Below are positions 41,111 to 54,665 of a stretch of DNA of 64,000 nt, piece after piece (the stretch's first letter is position 1; each line of letters begins with the position of its first letter). The translations under genes were made by a program, and so were the position numbers. The DNA is from Escarpia spicata (taxonomy: Eukaryota > Annelida > Polychaeta > Sabellida > Siboglinidae): positions 8,207,459 to 8,271,458 of the forward strand of contig OZ023217.1 in the NCBI GenBank assembly GCA_963995525.1, given 5' to 3'. The notes under the pieces were generated by a model. It made no database searches. It had not been told where the DNA came from and saw nothing but the letters and a program-made list of their open reading frames with translations.

Positions 41111-41854
41111 TTGTGTTTTTTTGGCAAACTGCAAAAAGGTGTCTTCGGACTTTGACATGCTCTAGACGCCACAACAACAACCAATAAGCCATATTTTAAG
41201 TGCTGGTGAAATACTCTCCAATTATCTTTAAAAATATTAATCATTGTTTTAGTGTCAGTGATTTTTGAAGTAAAATATGTCTTTTCAAAAAAAGATTATA
41301 CATATAAATATTTGGTTTTTACTTTAAATAATATGCATGAATGAGATACACACACACTATCCTAATAAAATAGTCAAATACATCTATAATATTTGTAAGT
41401 GGTCCCAGGGTAACAAGCATCGACATATGGATGTCGTAATAATTTTTTTTGGTAATCATTCAAATATGACTTGAAAATACTTGCAACAAAAATGGTTGAA
41501 GTGGTTTCCATGGTAATTTTAGCCTATGTGCTACATTATATTACCTAACTGAAAAAATATTGGAATTTGATAATATCTACTTTATTTTTAAATGATTTCT
41601 CATATTTACTAAATACGGATTTTTTTCTTCAATGATGGGAACAAGTGACCGACTCTCTTGGAAGGCTAATGCCAATCTATCAACAACAACAAAAACTTTT
41701 GAGTTTTGTTAGTTTTATTATAAAAAATAAGAATAATTTCTAGTATGTGCAATATGCAGCGGGATTCAGAGCAGCATGGCGCTCTGTCTTTAGGTTGAAG
41801 TTGTCCTGGCCGTTGTTCCAGGCAGACCTTGGGAAGGATTATTACCATGCTGTA

Positions 41855-43065
41855 TGTGATGCAGTCAAAGGAAATATCAGTGCAGCAACCAAGATATATG
41901 CTCATCTCTCCATTCAGAGTGTCTTTTTTCAACATTTCAAGGTATTTAGTGGCCTGCATATGGCGACTTCGCAGAAATCGTGAAGAAGTTAGTGTTGTCT
42001 CCAACATGCTTCAAGATGCAGTACTGATGGTAAGCAAACCCACCAGAAAGTATTCAGTGTACGTGTTTGAAGGTATTTTAATGATACATTGCCAAATGGA
42101 AGGCAAAAAACATCATATAGTACGTTGTTGCCTTTAACTTGTTGGAACTGTTGAAACAATGATATATTCATGTTTATTACGATATCCAAATTGTACACTT
42201 ACATAATTTTCCATTGTTTTCACAATTGGTTTTCACCAATGCAATTAACAATATACGTATGTCTTGTATATACGCCAGGCAATATGTTTAATAAACAATA
42301 GGCATTTTCCCTTACCCATAGAGAGAACGATGTTTGATCTAGTGTGAATGAAATGTATAGTGCAGAAAATATGTTATCATTTGGAGTAGAGTATTTATCG
42401 TGAACATAAGAACAACCAATTACCTATGTATTGTTTTACCAAAGATAATATTACTAGAAGCATTCAAACACATTCCAAACTTTCCTTTTATGTATTATCA
42501 TACTCTGAGTAAGAAAAACAACGTACTTTGTTACTAAGGGTGGCAGAGGTCGTAATAAACATAACCCATAGGTTTTGAAAGAAATCAGATTTGTCGGCGC
42601 ACGTCACATAAAAATGGCAGTCCGGGTCTATCCATCAAGAAAGAAACACGTCTTGCCATTCAGGGTGCCCAAGTCTTCTTTCTCCAACATTTCACGCTGT
42701 CGTGTGACCTGTAAATGCAGACTATGGAGAAATCGTAAAGCATTTGTTGGCGACTTCCACACCTTTCGAAGCCCAGTGCTGATGTTAAATAAACCTACAA
42801 AAAAAGTCCGTCAAATCACACGATTGACGATATTTTGGTGATATAATATATTGCCAAATGGAAGGTGAAAACGTGTTTTTATAAAGATGGTACTGTTGAA
42901 ATTATGAGGTGTTATCCATGTTTATTACGACATCCAAATGGAACGTTCTAAAAAGTAACCGCGTTGTTTTCACAAATATTGACCAATTATATTGACATCA
43001 TATGTCTGTCTTAATTTGTATATACACCAAGCAAGATATGTGGTAGGCAATAGTGTTTTTGGTTA
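41855..43065 (+). repeat. diverged tandem repeat, about 0.74-kb period, with matching ORF fragments
   Basis: 41855-42300 and 42590-43065 share ordered blocks ('cattcag.gtg', 'caacatttca', 'gagaaatcg/cagaaatcg', 'attgccaaatggaaggc', 'catgtttattacga.atcca', 'gtatatac.cca.gca'). A third partial start appears at about 43310. Frames in both units encode PFRV..F.NISR..V.C..RL.RNR...VLM..KPT.K. The similarity at residue level suggests a decayed coding unit, perhaps a transposon. No known domain is recognised. Confidence 0.55.
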
Positions 43066-43069
43066 TCCA

Positions 43070-43921
43070 TTAAAAGATATAGCGAATGACGTATGGCGTA
43101 GTTTGCGTAAAATATCAAAAATGTGTCATGCAGAAAACATTTGGAGTTGATTATTAGTAATGAACGCGATGATAACCCCATTCGGTTGTATGGTTTATCT
43201 AAAGGTAATAGTATTGGTAGCATTCATAAAGCATTAGAAACTTTAATTTTATGTATTTTCACAACAAAACTATGTTTTGTTACAATAATAATATAATAAA
43301 CATCACCAGTTATAAAACAAGTATGCTTTTCCGGCGGACGCCACACAAAAGTCGTTGAAGTGCTGTTTACAATAGCTTAGGCCTATGAACTACAACATGT
43401 TACCTATTTGATAACAAAAGAAAGTTAAGAGTTAGATAATATTTATATTTTTTGGTTTGATTTTGAAGAGAAAAAAACTATGGGACATTACCCGGAAGTT
43501 TGGGCTACCACATTATCCAGAAGAATTGTCCAGTGTGCCAAACAAACTTTCAAATGTGACTTGCTCGAATAATCATGCAAAGCGAGGTTTGAATATAATG
43601 CCGATAATCTGCAGATATCGTGATTGCTATTTATTGGAAAGACTGGTCGCAGGAAGACATGTGACCGTAAATGACGTTAAGTTCTCGCGCTAAAATTTAC
43701 AACGAAACAGACAATCATGGCGCCGTCGATTTGCTTCGCGTTACAACTATATATATAGATCAGTGGTTATAACGTTGGGTTATAAACATTGCATGCAAAC
43801 AAACCAAAAGCGAACCGCGAACTATAAAACATGTAAGGCAAAGACAAATGTGTCAACAGTTATCTTGATGATCATGCTACGTGTACGGTTTTTTTACGAA
43901 ACATTTTATCTGCATTTAGTC
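43070..43921. other. unassigned AT-rich sequence
   Basis: Contains the partial third unit of the tandem repeat near 43310 and otherwise nothing I can name. Confidence 0.4.
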
Positions 43922-44091
43922 TGAAATGTATCGTGGTACTGAGTATTGTGGTAGACTAGGCTAGAATTTTAAACACGATGTTGATCGGTTCCATTTTATT
44001 TCAACCACAAACCCAACGGGGTTTTCACTTCCGTTCGCACGGGCAAGCTAAACTGCATAGCGTTCAATTACAGTATCAGCGATACACCACA
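43922..44091 (-). repeat. 3' LTR of the gypsy element
   Basis: 170 bp. On the element's strand it starts TGTGGTGTATCGC and ends CGATACATTTCA. Confidence 0.93.
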
Positions 44092-44151
44092 TTCCTCCAA
44101 TTATGAAGAACACTTATGACATAGGCGGGCAGCGCACGGCGTACACCCTAA

Positions 44152-44622
44152 TTATAGATCAAGCCTGATCGGCGGCTTAATCACTCTAGCAGATCGTCGG
44201 GGATTGGAGATTGGAGACGACGATTGTGGTGTGGAGATGATTGGAGACGACGATTGGGGTTTGGAGACGATTGGGGTCGACGGTGGTTGTCGACTCTCGG
44301 GTTCGGACAGGGGAACGTCGATGGGTGGCGCTGTCGGCGGAACAACGCTCACAGCGCTCGGATCGGGTGGCGGGAACGTCTCGTTGACGTTCTCGTCGGG
44401 GAGACGCGGGCGTAGATGGTCGGCGTGGCGTCTCCAGATGCGTCCGTCCGTCATCCTGACGATGAACGAGACCGGTCCGGTGCGATCAGTGAGAACTCCC
44501 GGCAGCCACTTCGGTTTGCCAGCGAAGTTCATTGCCCAAACCGCGTCGCCTGCGTAGAATGCGGTTTCTGACGTATCCGTGGACGTGCGGTAGTCACGTG
44601 CCTGTTCCTGATGACCAAGCAC
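44152..44622 (-). pseudogene. gypsy integrase C-terminal module and tail
   Basis: In frame with the upstream integrase but cut off by a TAG. It reads FYAGDAVWAMNF, then a WLPGVLTDRTGPVSFIV segment matching the GPY/F integrase module. A Pro/Ser-rich tail with repeated PQSSSPI follows, ending at the stop near 44152. Confidence 0.8.
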
Positions 44623-44625
44623 TCG

Positions 44626-45897
44626 GTTTTCTCGCTACGGTAGTAACCGGTCGAGTTTTATGCGCGGCAACTTTGAGTTGAGCATCTGAGCTGGCGACTC
44701 GCCCGTTGTGGATTGCGGCGTCACTCGGTAGCGCACCAGATAGTTGTAGAGTCGTGTCTCGAGGTCTGGACCGCAGGTCTTCCTCAAGCCCTGTTTGACG
44801 ACAGTCTGCACCGCCCTCTCAGCGAGGCCGTTGGTCGCTGGGTGAAACGGCGCACTGCAGATGTGTTTAATGCCGTTACTATGACAGTACGCTCGGAACT
44901 CCTGGCTCGTAAAAGCGGTGCCATTGTCGGAGACTATAGTGCACGGGAGACCATGCGTGGCGAACGTTTGACGTAGACTGCGTATTGTCGCCGTAGACGT
45001 TGCAGACGACATGACGTGCGCGTCGATATAGTTTGAGTGTGCGTCTACGATCACGAGAATCATTTTGCCCTCAAACGGTCCCGCGTAGTCGATGTGCAGT
45101 CTGTAACAGGCCTTGCCAGGCCATTCCCACGGATGTAAGACTGCTTTCGCCGGCAGTTTACTGTGCTCCTGGCATGTTCCGCAACTGCGTACTTTGTTCT
45201 CGATTTCGGCGTCCAGTCCCGGCCACCAGACATAGCTGCGAGCCAGTGATTTCATACGCACTATGCCCGGATGGCACTCGTGTAGTTCCTCTAGTATGCG
45301 TTCGCGCCCTGGCGTAGGTATGATTACGCGCGAACCCCACAGCAGACAGCCCTGCTGTATGGTTAGTTCGTTACGCCGTCTGGAGTAAGCGTCCTCGACG
45401 TCATCAGTGTTTGACGGCCATCCCTGCCGCACGTACCCCGCCACTGCAGACAGGATAGGGTCGCGCGAGGTCCACTGCGCGATCTTAGCAGCGGTGATCG
45501 GTGTGTCGTCGACGATCGACAACGAGAGTACCACCTCAGCCGGTACAGGGATGGACGATGGCTCAGTAGGCAAAGGTAGTCTGCTTAGACCGTCTGCATT
45601 GCCGTTCTGAACCCCAGGTTTGTAGCGTAGTGTGTACTAATAGTTCGACAGCGTCAACGCCCAGCGTTGTATGCGCGCGCTGGAGAGTCGATAAATCAGC
45701 TTATGTTCCCCCAGCAGACCTAGTAGTGGCCTGTGATCTGTTTGTATCTCAAAGTTCCGGCCGTAGACGTAGCGGTGGAACTTGGTTACGCCAAACACGA
45801 CGGCCAGGCCCTCACGTTCAACTTGCGCGTAATTCTTCTCTGCCGTGACGAGCGAACGTAACGCGAATGCCACAGGCCTGTCTGTGTCGTTTGCCAT
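44626..45897 (-). pseudogene. gypsy RNase H end and integrase, interrupted by TAG codons
   Basis: The RNase H end carries TDHRPLLGLLGE. An in-frame TAG at 45637-45639 follows LSNY. The integrase then shows the zinc-binding H..H..C..C (HECHPG, CGTC) and the catalytic triad contexts HIDYAG, VSDNGTAF and LAERAV. A second in-frame TAG (about 44635) separates it from its C-terminal module. Core residues are intact. Confidence 0.88.
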
Positions 45898-46849
45898 GCG
45901 ATGAGAGAGAGAGCACGGCGCCGATGCCGTATGGAGTCGCGTCGCAACTCAACAGCAGTGGAAGACTCGGGTCGTAATGAACCAGAACGTGCGACGATTG
46001 CAACAACGCTTTTGACTGTTCAAACGCACGTTTTTGAGGCGACCCCCAATGCCAGGAAGTGCCTTTCTGCAACAGCTGATGTAGCGGCGCTAGCACAGGG
46101 CTCAGGTTTTTCAGAAACTTGTGATAATAATTCACCATGCCCAAGTAGCTTCGCAATTCTGACACTGATGTCGGCGCAGGTGCCTGCTGCACTGCTTGTA
46201 GTTTCTCTGTAGTAGGGTGGATGCCCTCGGCGTCTAGACGATGCCCCAGGTACACACACGAGGCCTGCATGAACGCGCATTTCTCTAGCCGTAGCCGCAA
46301 ACCTGCTGTTTGTAGTCGGCTCAGCACAGTGACTAGATTCGTCTTAGCCTCTTGGTACGTGTGACCAGACACCAAGATGTCGTCAAGGTACACTGCTACC
46401 ATCGGTATATTCTGCACTAGTTGCTCCATCTCCCGCTGAAAGATGCAGGGAGCGGATGCTACGCCATAGCATAGGCGTGTATATGCGAATAGTCCCTTCA
46501 GCGTAGTGATAGTAGTGAGCTTCTGTGAGTCGGCACTGAGGACGACCTGTTGATAGGCGTTGCTCAAGTCTAGCTTAGAATAAGCCACGCCCCCTGACAG
46601 TTTAGCGTACAAGTCCTCAATGTTAGAGATCGGGAATTTGTCAATCTTAGCAGCTTTATTGACAGTGAGCTTATAGTCCCCGCAAATGCGTACCTCTCCA
46701 TTAGCTTTTAGAACGGGTACGATTGGTGCCGCCCATTTAGAGTGCTCAACTGGTACCAGCACCCCCTCTGCCTGTAATCTATCGAGTTCGCATTCGACTT
46801 TGCCCCTCAATGCCAGTGGAACAATGCGTGGTTTGAAGCAGCGTGGCAC
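45818..46849 (-). pseudogene. gypsy reverse transcriptase and start of RNase H
   Basis: RT motifs are present: WAAPIVPVLKANGEVRICGD, KLDLSNAYQQV, and the catalytic YLDD (AVYLDDILVSG). The connection domain (SELRSYLGMVNYYHKFL) and the RNase H start (SCDATPYGIGAVLS) follow. The frame drifts by one base near 45900, so the RNase H is split between this frame and the next. Confidence 0.9.
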
Positions 46850-46877
46850 AGCTTTGCTATCTATGTACAGCTTTGCC

Positions 46878-47405
46878 TCAACCCCCCTTTAGTTTGCCCA
46901 GACCTTCACTAAAGAGTTTTGGAAACATGCGCGCGAAATCAACATTTTCCTCTACCCGATGAACTGTAGACCAGTCCAACTTGAGATGCTCCAACCAGTC
47001 TCTGCCGAGCACGTTGGGAACATCGCCGTCGACCACCAGGCAAGACAACCGGTGTGTCTCGTCTCGGTGGCGCACGTCGACCGTCACGCGCCCTGCCGGC
47101 TGAATGAGCTGACCGGCGTAGGTGCGTAGCGTAGGTAGATTGTCGGTGCCTAGCGTTAGCGACTGCGTGCCGCGACGTAGGCTTTCGAGTTGTCGCAAAC
47201 TGATGATGCTCGTAGATGCGCCAGTGTCGATTTCCATCTGGGCTACAACATCATTTAGCATGGCAGCATACATGTATGGTTTTACAGTAGCATTCTTTGT
47301 TTGCAAAGTGTTCAAATCGAGAATGTCGTCGCGGTCGCACGATACATGCTGTATCGCCGTTGACAGTTCAGGTTCGATCGCAGTGACGTGTTGAACTTGC
47401 GACAA
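46878..47405 (-). pseudogene. gypsy aspartic protease
   Basis: Retropepsin-like domain with the active-site DTGAS and a distal VLGRDWL. It overlaps the end of gag in another frame, as expected for a frameshift-expressed gag-pol. It ends early at a TGA just after a run of six G; the RT continues in the next frame, so a one-base slip in the homopolymer (genomic or sequencing) is likely. Confidence 0.88.
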
Positions 47406-48151
47406 ACACTCGCGAAGTGATTTTCACGCTGACACAGATGACAGCGTTGGCCCCATGCCGGACACTGGAGTTGACGTTTGACATGTGGCGCCGCCCCACA
47501 GCCATTGCAGAGACTATGGTGTGAACTTGCTCGCCAATTGTCAGCACCGTCGTTCGGCGACTTCCGATTTCGTTGATGTGAAGTCGTCCTCCAGGTAGCA
47601 GCAGCTGCGTTTGGTTTCGCCTGCTGGTGTGATCGACTTCGCCAGGTGGAAGCACCTCGCGATTGCGTAGCCGATTTTGTGACTGACAACTTGTTGACAA
47701 TCGAGCGATCGGTGACATTGCCAGCGCTATTGCCCGTCATCGATGCGTGGTTGTTAGCCATAGCCTGGCCCTGAGCATTCGTAGCTTCTAGCGTACGCCC
47801 AAATTTCAACAGTTCAGACAATGTGATGTGTGCGTCACTCAGTCCCTTATCGCGGACTTTGCCGAGTTGACAGCGTTGAATAATTTGTGAGCGAACTTCC
47901 CTGTCTAGGTCGTTGAAGTTACAGTTTTTAGCGAGTTGCCTTAGTCGTGCGTGGAACTTATCCAGACTCTCGCTGCCTAGTTGCGCCGCCTGGCGGAACA
48001 CGTAAACCTCGTACTCGATATTTCTTTGCGGAGCGAAATAGGCCGTAAGTATGTGTTTAGTGTTCTCCAGAGACGTGTCATCCACAATGCCTAGTGATTC
48101 TGCCAGTTCAAACACTTCCTCACCCACGTAGTGTAAGAGGATAGCCTTCAT
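47312..48151 (-). pseudogene. gypsy gag (capsid and zinc knuckle), N-terminus in another frame
   Basis: Capsid-like helical region (AESLGIVDDTS, FRQAAQLGSESLDKFHARL) followed by a basic linker and the CCHC knuckle CHLCQRENHFASVC. The likely initiator is an ATG at 48285-48287, but that frame meets a TAG at 48216-48218 and lies one base out of step with the rest. The intact part starts downstream. Described as broken; no restored product is proposed. Confidence 0.87.
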
Positions 48152-48327
48152 TCGTCGCTCGTCAGTAATGTCCTTCGCGACTGTATAGTTCGTGATACCA
48201 CGTGAAGCGTTTCAGCTAACGCTCCCATCTCGACGCTGCAGAGTCTGCTGGTTCCGCTGCAAACGCTGGCAGACCTTCTTGATCCATCGTAGCCGTGGAT
48301 GCGTAGTTCGAATTTCTCGTCGCCAAT

Positions 48328-48497
48328 TGAAATGTATCGTGGTACTGAGTATTGTGGTAGACTAGGCTAGAATTGAAAACACGATGTTGATCGGTTCCAT
48401 TTTATTTCAACCACAAACCCAACGGGGTTTTCACTTCCGTTCGCACGGGCAAGCTAAACTGCATAGCGTTCAATTACAGTATCAGCGATACACCACA
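48328..48497 (-). repeat. 5' LTR of the gypsy element
   Basis: 170 bp, same ends as the left LTR; differs by GA versus TT near 48375. It would carry the element's promoter. Confidence 0.93.
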
Positions 48498-49559
48498 AAG
48501 TCTAAATAAATATAGACACCGCCATCGTCGTATAATCGCAACAGTTATAACCTATAAGCATTCTATATGTAGGAATACGATTGAGTGACTGAAAATAGTG
48601 ACGAGATTTGATTCGAAATTCCAAGAGGTGAGTCGAGTCGCGACTTGAAATTATCAGGGATGATTCGAGACTTAACACGTACTCGAAAGCTTGCGACTTG
48701 CCAACAAGTTTGCCAAACAGTGATACGAACAACGCCGTATAGTAGTGCGGCGTCTTTATTCGCGGCTTCGTCCTAGAAACCATCCAAGCCCGTAGAGTGG
48801 TTGATTTTGGGTCGGGTGTGTTTTTTGACAACTGCAGGCTCTCAAAAAATATCTAACTGCACCCCTCCCCTTAATATCTCCAACTATACCCCCCTTGATG
48901 GTCACCATCAACCTCAAACTGCACCCCCTTGAAACTCACCAAAAACTCAAGTTTTCGTTTATTCAGGCGAATTATTTTTTTTACCTCACGAGGTGAATTC
49001 GTACCCACCACACCTCAAGTCTACTGGTCTGGACACGCCTCCGTACGCCCGTCTCCTACCTGTCTTCGGCAAACCTCCCACCAACTTAGCAATCCACCTC
49101 CAATCATTATTTATGACCATTCGCCAACGTCCCACTTTCTGCCTTTCTACTGTTCTCGGGGTGCGAACGCTCCCGTGGTTCCATTTTGCCCTCCTGTGGA
49201 TGTAGGCCAAAGTGGCCGCCCCTCACAAAAATGCACCATAAGTCAGTCGTCAGCACACATCTTGCACTCACCTGCGTGGGGGGTTTTACTTCCCCTGGCA
49301 TAGACACCATATAGAAGTGACCGTCGTTCAGATTCCGTACACGACTACACGTCCAGTATGCCCACGGGTCATACTCGTCACGTATATTCCACTCTAGGCC
49401 TGTAGCGTGGGTTTTTTGGACGGGTGCGGTCTTCGGCCTGGGATTGCACATTTCCATAAACATCCATCACATTTGAGCCGTAACCTCGACGGGGTGTAGT
49501 ATTTGAAACTTTTCGCGATAGACTGTGTGGTGTTTGTAATTATTTGCGGTCGTGGGTGG
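48498..49559. other. unassigned, includes dispersed repeat pieces
   Basis: Holds a degraded GACTCGA-type stretch (48590-48690) and a CACC-rich repeat segment (48830-48960). The rest, including the open frames around 48930-49460, has no recognisable domain. Confidence 0.45.
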
Positions 49560-50002
49560 GTAATAATAATAATAATAATAAACTTTATTTATACACCATC
49601 AAATCCGGGACTAATGACCCCCGTTCACGGGTGTTTACAAATTGCCAATCATATAAAAAGCATAAAAACACTTTTAAGAGAACAAATAAGAAAATAAATT
49701 AAATTAGCAAACAATATCCTAGTATATAGTGTATGCATATATATATAAGCCTAAGTATAGTAAAATTACGGGTAAATGCAATAAACGATTAGCAAAAGTG
49801 CTGAACGGCTGAACCTACTGGAAAAAATATATATATAATAAAAATATATATATAAATAAATACAAAATAAATAAAATAAAAGCCTAATTTACATTAAATA
49901 ATTTGATTAGATACAAAAATGTGACCCTGAGATAAATAAGACTAAAAATGTATTAAAAATATATGCATGAATAAAGCAAAGGTTAAATTATGTCTGGCCA
50001 TA

Positions 50003-50638
50003 TTAGTTTGAGAACATAAATGTCTTCAATAATTTTCCAAACTGTCTAGTGTTCTCAATCGCGTGTAATTCCAGAGGCAGAGAGTTCCACAATGTCGGCC
50101 CAGCACATGCAAATGCCCGGCGACCATAACGTTCTAGGGTTACGCGTGGAACATTCAAAAGCAGACCACCGCCAGAGCGTAGGGTCCTGCGTGGTGCGTA
50201 ACGATGTAGCAGTGACGCGATATACACTGGCGTGCCTGCATACAGTGCCGTGTGTACAACCATGAGTAACTTGTACTCGATGCGCTTTCTCACTGGGAGC
50301 CAGTGTAGCTGTTGTAGGACCGCAGTGATAGATCGCCGGTCACCTCGTCGAAGTTGCATCACAACACGAGCGGTTGACCGTTGGACTCTCTCTAGACGGT
50401 GCAGCAGACGGTCAGGTATACCAAACAGCATCGCATTTCCATAATCAATTCTGGATGTCACAAGTGCATGGACAAGACATTTGCAGACACTGGTCGTCAT
50501 TGCCCCTCGTACACGAGCAATTCTCGAGAGATGGTAGTAAGCACTTCGACATACATTTGCAACCTGCGTCGCCATCGATAAATCAGCATCGATTGCAACA
50601 CCAAGGTCACGGACGATGGTCGATGTTATTGACCGCAT
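50003..50638 (-). pseudogene. CR1/L2 LINE ORF2, C-terminal part
   Basis: Continues the RT frame after a one- or two-base shift. It reads LGVAIDADLSM, SRIDYGNAMLFG, LQQLHWLPVRKRIEYKLLM and GPTLWNSLPLEL, the typical C-terminal segment of CR1/L2/Rex-type ORF2. Stop near 50003. Confidence 0.88.
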
Positions 50639-52659
50639 ATGTCGACATGATCAATGAGTATTGGTCTGCGCAAGCTCGATGAACGTATAACAATTGCTTC
50701 CGTTTTGCTCTCGTTGAGAACCAGTCCGTTGTCATAGAGCCACGTTTTAACTTCACTGATGCAAGCCTCCATTCTGATGAGAGCATTTGTATGCTCAAAC
50801 GGTGGAAAATCGACGTATAACTGCGTATCATCGGCGTACAGATGGTGTTGTACGTCGTGTCGGTTGAGTACATTCGTTAGAGGCGCAATGTAGGCGTTGA
50901 AGAGCACCGGCCCAAGAACCGACCCCTGTGGTACTCCGGATCTCATCACGGTACACCCAGACACTTCTTTCCCGACACGCACGGCTGAGGTACGACCGTA
51001 TAGGTATGACGCCAACCACGCATGCGCTTCGCCGCATATGCCATAGCCAAATAGTCTCCGTAGTAAGATATCGTGATTTATTGTGTCGAAGGCTGCTGTT
51101 AAATCGAGAAGCACAAGAAGTACTCCACGACGAGCATCAATCGCTTGCGCCACATCACTGTGAATGCGTAAGAGTGCTGTCTCCGCACTGTGGCGTGGTC
51201 GGTAGGCACTCTGGTAGACGCCCAGTATGCCATTCTCGTTCAGGAAGCGTTGCAGTTGTCTTGAGACGAAGCGCTCCATTGTCTTCGCCACAAACGAAAT
51301 GTTCGATATTGGGCGGAAGTTAGATAGCACATTGACATCAGCACCTCGTTTTTTCAGTACAGGCGTTACAATGGCGTGTTTCATCGACTGTGGGACTAAA
51401 GCAGTGGAGAGCGACGCATTAATTATGCGTGTAATAACTGGACACAGCACTTTAATGTTCTGTTGAAGGAGTGACGTTGGCAGCGGGTCCAGTTCGCATG
51501 ACTTGGTAGCAGATGCTAAAATTATGTTCTTCACGTCTGCCGGTGAAGCAGCTTCGAAACATACTAAACGTGCAGCCACATTCGTCACTACGTCTTCGGT
51601 TGACGATTGAGTCATATTGCGGCGCAACGCATCGATCTTCTCAGAGAAACTCTTCTGGAATTTCAGTGCAACAGTAGCTTGTGTAGCGTCCTCGGGTAGC
51701 GGTCGGTCTCCAGCTCGACCAAGTAGTGTGTTTGCGATCTGGTAGACACGTCGGATGTTGCCACCGGCACTTGTCATCTCAGTACGGTAGTAATGCGATA
51801 GTGCAGTCCTAAGTGATTTTCGGAACGCGTTGCGCAAACCGGTGTATATTTGACGATGTACAGTCAGTCCAGTTTGTCGCCAGTTTCGCCCAGCACGACG
51901 TAATGCCCGCTTCTCGTCAGTTAACTCGCTTGTATGCCACGGTGTCTTCGGCCTAGCCGTGATAGTCCGCGAGATTACTGGGGCATGAGCGTTAACGATG
52001 CTACGTATGCATCCATCGTATCGAGTGAGGATAACTTCAGGATTTTGTTCAGGAACGTTAAGATGCGATGCCGCGAGATCTGCGGTAAAACGGCTGCCGT
52101 CAATGGCTGAGTACTTGCGGTATTGGACGCTTCGCGTCATACGCTCTGGTTTAGGTTGGCGTAATCCGCATTCAATAACACGGTGATCAGTGAGAAGAGT
52201 TTTTGGCTCAACTGTTGTGGCTATGACGTGATATGTTCCCGACGTGATAACCAGGTCCAGGATGTTGCCGCGCTCATGTGTTGCACTTTGCACATGTTGT
52301 ACAAAGCCATGAGTCTCCAGTAAATCAGCCAAGTTCATTTCTTCGGCGCATGTGGAATCACCATATCGTGTGTTGAAATCACCACACACGACAGTCTCTG
52401 CAGGGTGGGCCGCGGCGATGAGTAAAACCTTCCCAACGTCATCTAGGAAGGAGCGGAAGTTGGACGTTGGCGGTCGGTAGACAACGATCACGCGAATGGT
52501 GCAACCAATACGGATATTACGCAGAATAACGCACCAAGTCTCACTAGCATGAGTATCAATGTCAGCACGTGAAACTAGCTGCAATGTCTTTCGAAATAGT
52601 ACTCCTACACCACCTCCACGAGGGTAGTATTGGAATCGAGTGTTAGTGTTGGGAATCAT
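50626..52659 (-). pseudogene. CR1/L2 LINE ORF2: endonuclease and reverse transcriptase
   Basis: A 677-codon open frame. The endonuclease has VVYRPP, VVCGDFNTRYGD, NILDLVITSG and LLTDHRVIE. The RT has FRPISNISFVAKTMERF, LLDLTAAFDTINHDILL, SGVPQGSVLGPVLFNAYI and the catalytic YADDTQLYV. The start methionine is only the first in the truncated copy. The frame breaks near 50630. The long intact ORF means the copy is fairly young. Confidence 0.92.
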
Positions 52660-52664
52660 AGGGG

Positions 52665-53388
52665 TACGTTGAAGGGGTATAATGTTTTTAATTTTCGCCG
52701 TAGTTAATTAAACAATTTATCTTACGGGGTGCGTATATACCCATCGGACCCCACCCAAGCCTTTCTCTACCCTTTCCAGCGGGCGGATCCAGATGGTAGT
52801 TTAAGGGGACAAAACTTCCAGTTGCACCCCCCCCCCCCCCCCCCCGAGGTATCCGAACCAAATTCATATTGGGTGGCCTGAGCCGGAGCTCCAGCATGAC
52901 TCCGCTGTCGGAAGACGGGGGTGTTTAAACTTCTGAATTATGAGCCCCCAACGTGAACACCTGGCCTTCTCTGCATTGTGAATAAAGATAACCCCACACG
53001 AATTTGCAGCGCCCCTGGAGTCTATATTTGAAAAATGTGAACCCCCCGTTGTGAAAAAGTTGGATACGGTCATGGGGGTTGCTGGCTTGGGTGATGGTGA
53101 AGATGTTCCGCCGGAGCTTCACCACCTCTCCCCTGTCGCCAATCCGTCGTCGCGCTGACGGATCATGACATCGGATCGGAAGATGGGGAGAGATGCTGTT
53201 GGACATTTTCGCGGCGACGTTCATAATTTCAGAACGTCTACATGGGGACACGTAAGGGGGACAGTCAAAGGGGCACATGCAGAACTGTAGCGCAGGCAAA
53301 GCGCGGCCAAATTCCAAAGTATAGTCATTTAAAATGTGCACTACGTTGTCATTTGACTGACTGCACTGCGCCATCATAATCATCATCA
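52665..53388. other. unassigned, with C-run repeat
   Basis: Contains a C18 run (about 52827-52844) in a CACC-type repeat. No domain is seen in the open frames. Confidence 0.45.

Positions 53389-54665
<1,277 letters not shown>

Larger units (their letters stand above)
43922..48497 (-). mobile_element. Ty3/gypsy LTR retrotransposon, full length but broken
   Basis: Two 170-bp LTRs, differing at two visible positions, bound a minus-strand gag-protease-RT-RNase H-integrase order, which defines Ty3/gypsy. A possible purine tract (GGAGGAA) abuts the left LTR. A TGG-starting primer-binding site candidate (about 48308-48325) lies just inside the right (5') LTR. Flanks read tagtc and aagtc, a probable 5-bp target duplication with one change. 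Reading is broken by an early gag stop, two frame changes in pol and two in-frame TAG codons. No envelope gene is seen. The near-identical LTRs indicate recent insertion. Confidence 0.93.
49560..52664 (-). mobile_element. CR1/L2-like LINE, 5'-truncated
   Basis: A minus-strand ORF2 (endonuclease then RT) is followed by an AT-rich 3' UTR of about 440 bp that ends in (TTA)n at 49560-49581. Ending in a short microsatellite rather than poly(A) is typical of CR1/L2 elements. The 5' end of the endonuclease is missing at about 52660. One frame change near 50630. Confidence 0.9.
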
